Source of the DNA: Lysobacter sp. ISL-50
GTDB taxonomy: Bacteria > Pseudomonadota > Gammaproteobacteria > Xanthomonadales > Xanthomonadaceae
DNA: 40,779 nt
Direction of reading: 5' to 3'
NCBI RefSeq assembly: GCF_018612875.1
Contig: NZ_JAGGRI010000019.1
Coordinates: forward strand, 1-40,779
Below are positions 38,946 to 40,779 of the stretch, one piece after another. Every line of letters starts with the position of its first letter. Position 1 is the stretch's first letter. Under the pieces are notes generated by a model that was not told the origin of the DNA, did not search any database, and worked only from the letters and a program-made list of their open reading frames with translations. A program made the position numbers and the translations under genes.

Positions 38946-39159
38946 ATGAGCCATACCCAGCTTCCGCGTTCGCAACCGCGTCGTTTCATCGGCGACCGCC
39001 GTCGTTTCGTTGCTGGCGCTGGCGACAGGGATGCTGGCCAGCCCTCACGCGCTGGCCGCCGAGCCGGCCGCGCCGGTGCCGGCGTTCGCCAAGGTCATCG
39101 ACGCCGAAGTGCCGGCGATCATGAAAGCCGCGTATATCCAGGGCGCGTGCAAGCCTTGA
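38946..39159 (+). pseudogene. Frameshifted, truncated exported protein (possible serine hydrolase head)
   Basis: An ATG frame begins MSHTQLPRSQPRR, a basic signal-peptide start. The hydrophobic core and cleavage region continue in another frame (SSATAVVSLLALATG, then HALAAEPAAP). After that comes AFAKVIDAEVPAIMKAAYI and a stop. One indel near 38985 would restore a single frame. The pattern of an N-terminal helix ending in VPAIMKAA resembles the beginning of beta-lactamase-family serine hydrolases, and the rest of such an enzyme is missing. The family call is tentative; the frameshifted signal peptide is directly visible. Confidence 0.5.
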
Positions 39160-39183
39160 GCCAGCCGGTCGCCGGGCACCGCA

Positions 39184-40311
39184 TTACGTCGGATCGCATT
39201 CCTGCCGCTGAATATCGGGCACGAAGCCCTGCAGCAGAAACGGCGTCATGTCCGAAGCGCCGGATTCGCCGGAGGCCGCGGGCGCGCGCGGCACGCCGGC
39301 GCGGCTCCAGCTCTGCGCCCGCTCGCTGGCGCGTTCGCGCGCCTGATTGGCTTGTTCCGGCGGCAGGTCGCGGGTCAGCGCGCGAATTTGCGCTTCGACC
39401 ATTTCGCGCTGCGACCGTGAGAACCCGGTGCGCGGCCCGGCCGGCGCCGCGTCGGGCTGCGCCGGCGGCAGCGAATCGAGCAATTGCAGGAACAGGCTCA
39501 GCGATTCCACCGGATCGGACTTCACCGCCTGACCGAGAAAATTGCGCCGCATGCTGTCGCGCCGCGGCGAGTACGCGTAGGCCAGCGACGCCAGCATGCG
39601 CGCGTCGCCGCGCATGGCCGCGGTGCGGGCGATGGATTCGGCTTCGCCGCGATAGGTCGCCAGCGCGGGCAGGGAGTCGAGCAACTGTTGCTGGCGGAAG
39701 GCGTTGCCGCTGGCGTAGTGGCGCATCGCCGCCGGATGTCCGGCGAGCGCGGCGCGGCGCCAATAGCCGGCGCGTTGTTCGGCGCTGATGGTGGGAACGT
39801 CGGCGCAGTGTTCGGACTGGGTCAGCAGCTTGTCGGTCATGCTCTGGTAGCTGTCGGCCATGCGCTTGCGTTGCTCGCGCTGCTGCGGCGTGTCCTGCGG
39901 CATGCGTTCGAGCTGGCGTTCGAAATTGTCCACGCCGCTTTCCGCGCCAGCCAGGCGCTGGCGCAGGCTGTCGCAATACTCCATCTCCGCCGCCAGCCGG
40001 CAGGCCGCCGCCGGTTCGTTGGCGGCGCGGCGCTGCAGTTCCGGCAGGATCAACCGCAGCGGCGTGTCCACCGACGGCAGCGGGCGGGCCGTGCCGGCGG
40101 TGTAGCGGGGGATCGACGCGGCCGAACCCGGCGCGGCGTCGGCGCCCACGCGCTGGCCGGCGGTTTGCGCGCCCGCGTCTGCGGCGGTCGCGTTCGGCGC
40201 GGCCGGCGCTTCGGCGGCGGTGTGGCGGCCCCAGTAGTACATGCCGGCGCCGCTGGCGGCCAGCACGATCAGCCAGATTGCGGTGCGTCCTTGCTTCACG
40301 GTCGAAGTCAT
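39184..40311 (-). CDS. Membrane-anchored protein of unknown function with Sel1-like stretch
   Basis: I do not recognise this 375-residue protein as a named family. It has one N-terminal membrane segment (residues about 10-27, AIWLIVLAASGAGMYYWG), so the rest should be periplasmic. An Ala/Pro-rich linker follows to about residue 80, then an alpha-helical region rich in Arg, Glu and Gln with cysteines near C103, C112 and C169. The stretch RAGYWRRAALAGHPAAMRHY resembles a Sel1/TPR-like repeat. The C-terminus is disordered and ends QRQECDPT. It runs against the array and is convergent with the pseudogene on its left. The frame has consistent high-GC codon use, supporting a real gene. Confidence 0.7.
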   Translation of the reverse strand: MTSTVKQGRTAIWLIVLAASGAGMYYWGRHTAAEAPAAPNATAADAGAQTAGQRVGADAAPGSAASIPRYTAGTARPLPSVDTPLRLILPELQRRAANEPAAACRLAAEMEYCDSLRQRLAGAESGVDNFERQLERMPQDTPQQREQRKRMADSYQSMTDKLLTQSEHCADVPTISAEQRAGYWRRAALAGHPAAMRHYASGNAFRQQQLLDSLPALATYRGEAESIARTAAMRGDARMLASLAYAYSPRRDSMRRNFLGQAVKSDPVESLSLFLQLLDSLPPAQPDAAPAGPRTGFSRSQREMVEAQIRALTRDLPPEQANQARERASERAQSWSRAGVPRAPAASGESGASDMTPFLLQGFVPDIQRQECDPT

Positions 40312-40359
40312 CGTCGGGTATGTCGGTCGCTCATCTTGACCGCCGCATCATAGAAGCGA

Positions 40360-40640
40360 ATGAAGATGCGCGCGCGTGCCGCAAGGCGCGCGGCGACGGA
40401 TCTTTGTTGGTATCCCTACGTCGCCGGCAACACCTACGCCAAGGACACCGTGGTCGAATACCAGGTGCGGCAGTATCGCGCCAAGTGGTTCGTCAACGCC
40501 GACCAATCGCCGGCGGCAATCGCACAGGCCGCCAATGCCTGGGACGCCCGTGGGAGCTGGTCAGCGGCGCGGGCACGACGCGGCCGGTGACGAACCCGCC
40601 GTCGACGCCGCCCATCTCGACGCCGGTGCCGGCCGCGAGC
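40360..40640 (+). pseudogene. Chitin-binding (CBM5/12-type) domain fragment, frameshifted
   Basis: The frame encodes WYPYVAGNTYAKDTVVEYQ, then YRAKWFVNADQSP and NAW, the aromatic pattern of CBM5/12 modules found on chitinases and proteases. After about 55 residues the frame would continue more naturally in the next phase (PWELVSGAGTTRP then a Pro/Thr linker), so an indel near 40550 seems to have broken it. No catalytic domain or signal peptide precedes it. It is probably the remnant of a secreted hydrolase. Confidence 0.6.
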
Positions 40641-40643
40641 ATC

Positions 40644-40779
40644 GGGCCTGAAGGCCCTCCCACAACAGCGGCGTGCTTGAGAACACATAGTCGCTGTTGA
40701 CTTGGGCAGGAAGAAGAAACTTTGGGAGCGGCGTTACAACAGGGAACAGCGATGCAACCGTGGGAGGGCCTTCAGGCCC
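40644..40779 (+). repeat. Second REP-type palindrome, cut by window edge
   Basis: GGGCCTGAAGGCCCTCCCAC plus AA (40644-40665) has its inverted partner GTGGGAGGGCCTTCAGGCCC at 40760-40779, 94 bases later. It is the same design as the element at 22225-22304, but the inner hairpin is GGGCCTGAAGGCCC instead of GGGGCTGAAGCCCC, so pairing is preserved. No gene is seen between the arms. Confidence 0.8.

Overview
The window is high-GC chromosomal DNA from a gammaproteobacterium of the Xanthomonadaceae, most likely Lysobacter or a close relative. The evidence is the order secG–tRNA-Leu–nuoA-N followed by tRNA-fMet–rimP–nusA–infB–rbfA–truB–rpsO–pnp, protein features seen in that family (a long insertion in NuoC, a Pro/Ala-rich SecG tail), and abundant short palindromic intergenic repeats. 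The genus is an inference; no rRNA is present.

Region 1 (1-15765) is the tail of secG, a tRNA-Leu(GAG), and a complete 14-gene nuo operon for proton-pumping NADH:quinone oxidoreductase (complex I), closed by a rho-independent terminator. nuoC and nuoD are separate genes. Nearly all junctions overlap or are under 20 bp. The two exceptions, nuoD-nuoE and nuoM-nuoN, are about 150 bp each and hold palindromic repeat elements.

Region 2 (16118-26818) is the translation/RNA cluster. A strong promoter drives initiator tRNA-fMet, followed by three hairpins, then rimP, nusA, infB, rbfA, a GlcG/HbpS-family gene, truB, rpsO and pnp. This is the classical metY-rimP-nusA-infB-rbfA-truB-rpsO-pnp order, with the GlcG-like gene inserted between rbfA and truB.

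Region 3 (about 26820-38029) is the most unusual part. Four consecutive genes (called A-D here) encode large Sec-exported proteins with four unrelated N-terminal regions: a DUF6923-like propeller, a CshA-like plus GEVED region, a jelly-roll plus GEVED region, and an unknown domain. All four end in almost the same 106-residue DUF11-type domain, terminating in CQVN. Proteins A and C also share near-identical 110- and 107-residue cysteine-paired modules. The intergenic DNA records how the array grew. The last codons and terminator of pnp are duplicated downstream of gene A and again, more decayed, downstream of gene B. A roughly 440-bp block follows both A and B, and a broken 5' fragment of a fifth, A-like gene lies before C. 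This looks like a family of variable secreted or surface proteins expanding by local duplication next to pnp.

Region 4 (38030-40779) holds a group II truncated haemoglobin, a frameshifted remnant that resembles the start of a serine hydrolase, a minus-strand membrane-anchored protein of unknown function, a frameshifted chitin-binding (CBM5/12) fragment, and a second REP-type palindrome. No transposase, integrase, CRISPR array or rRNA was seen.
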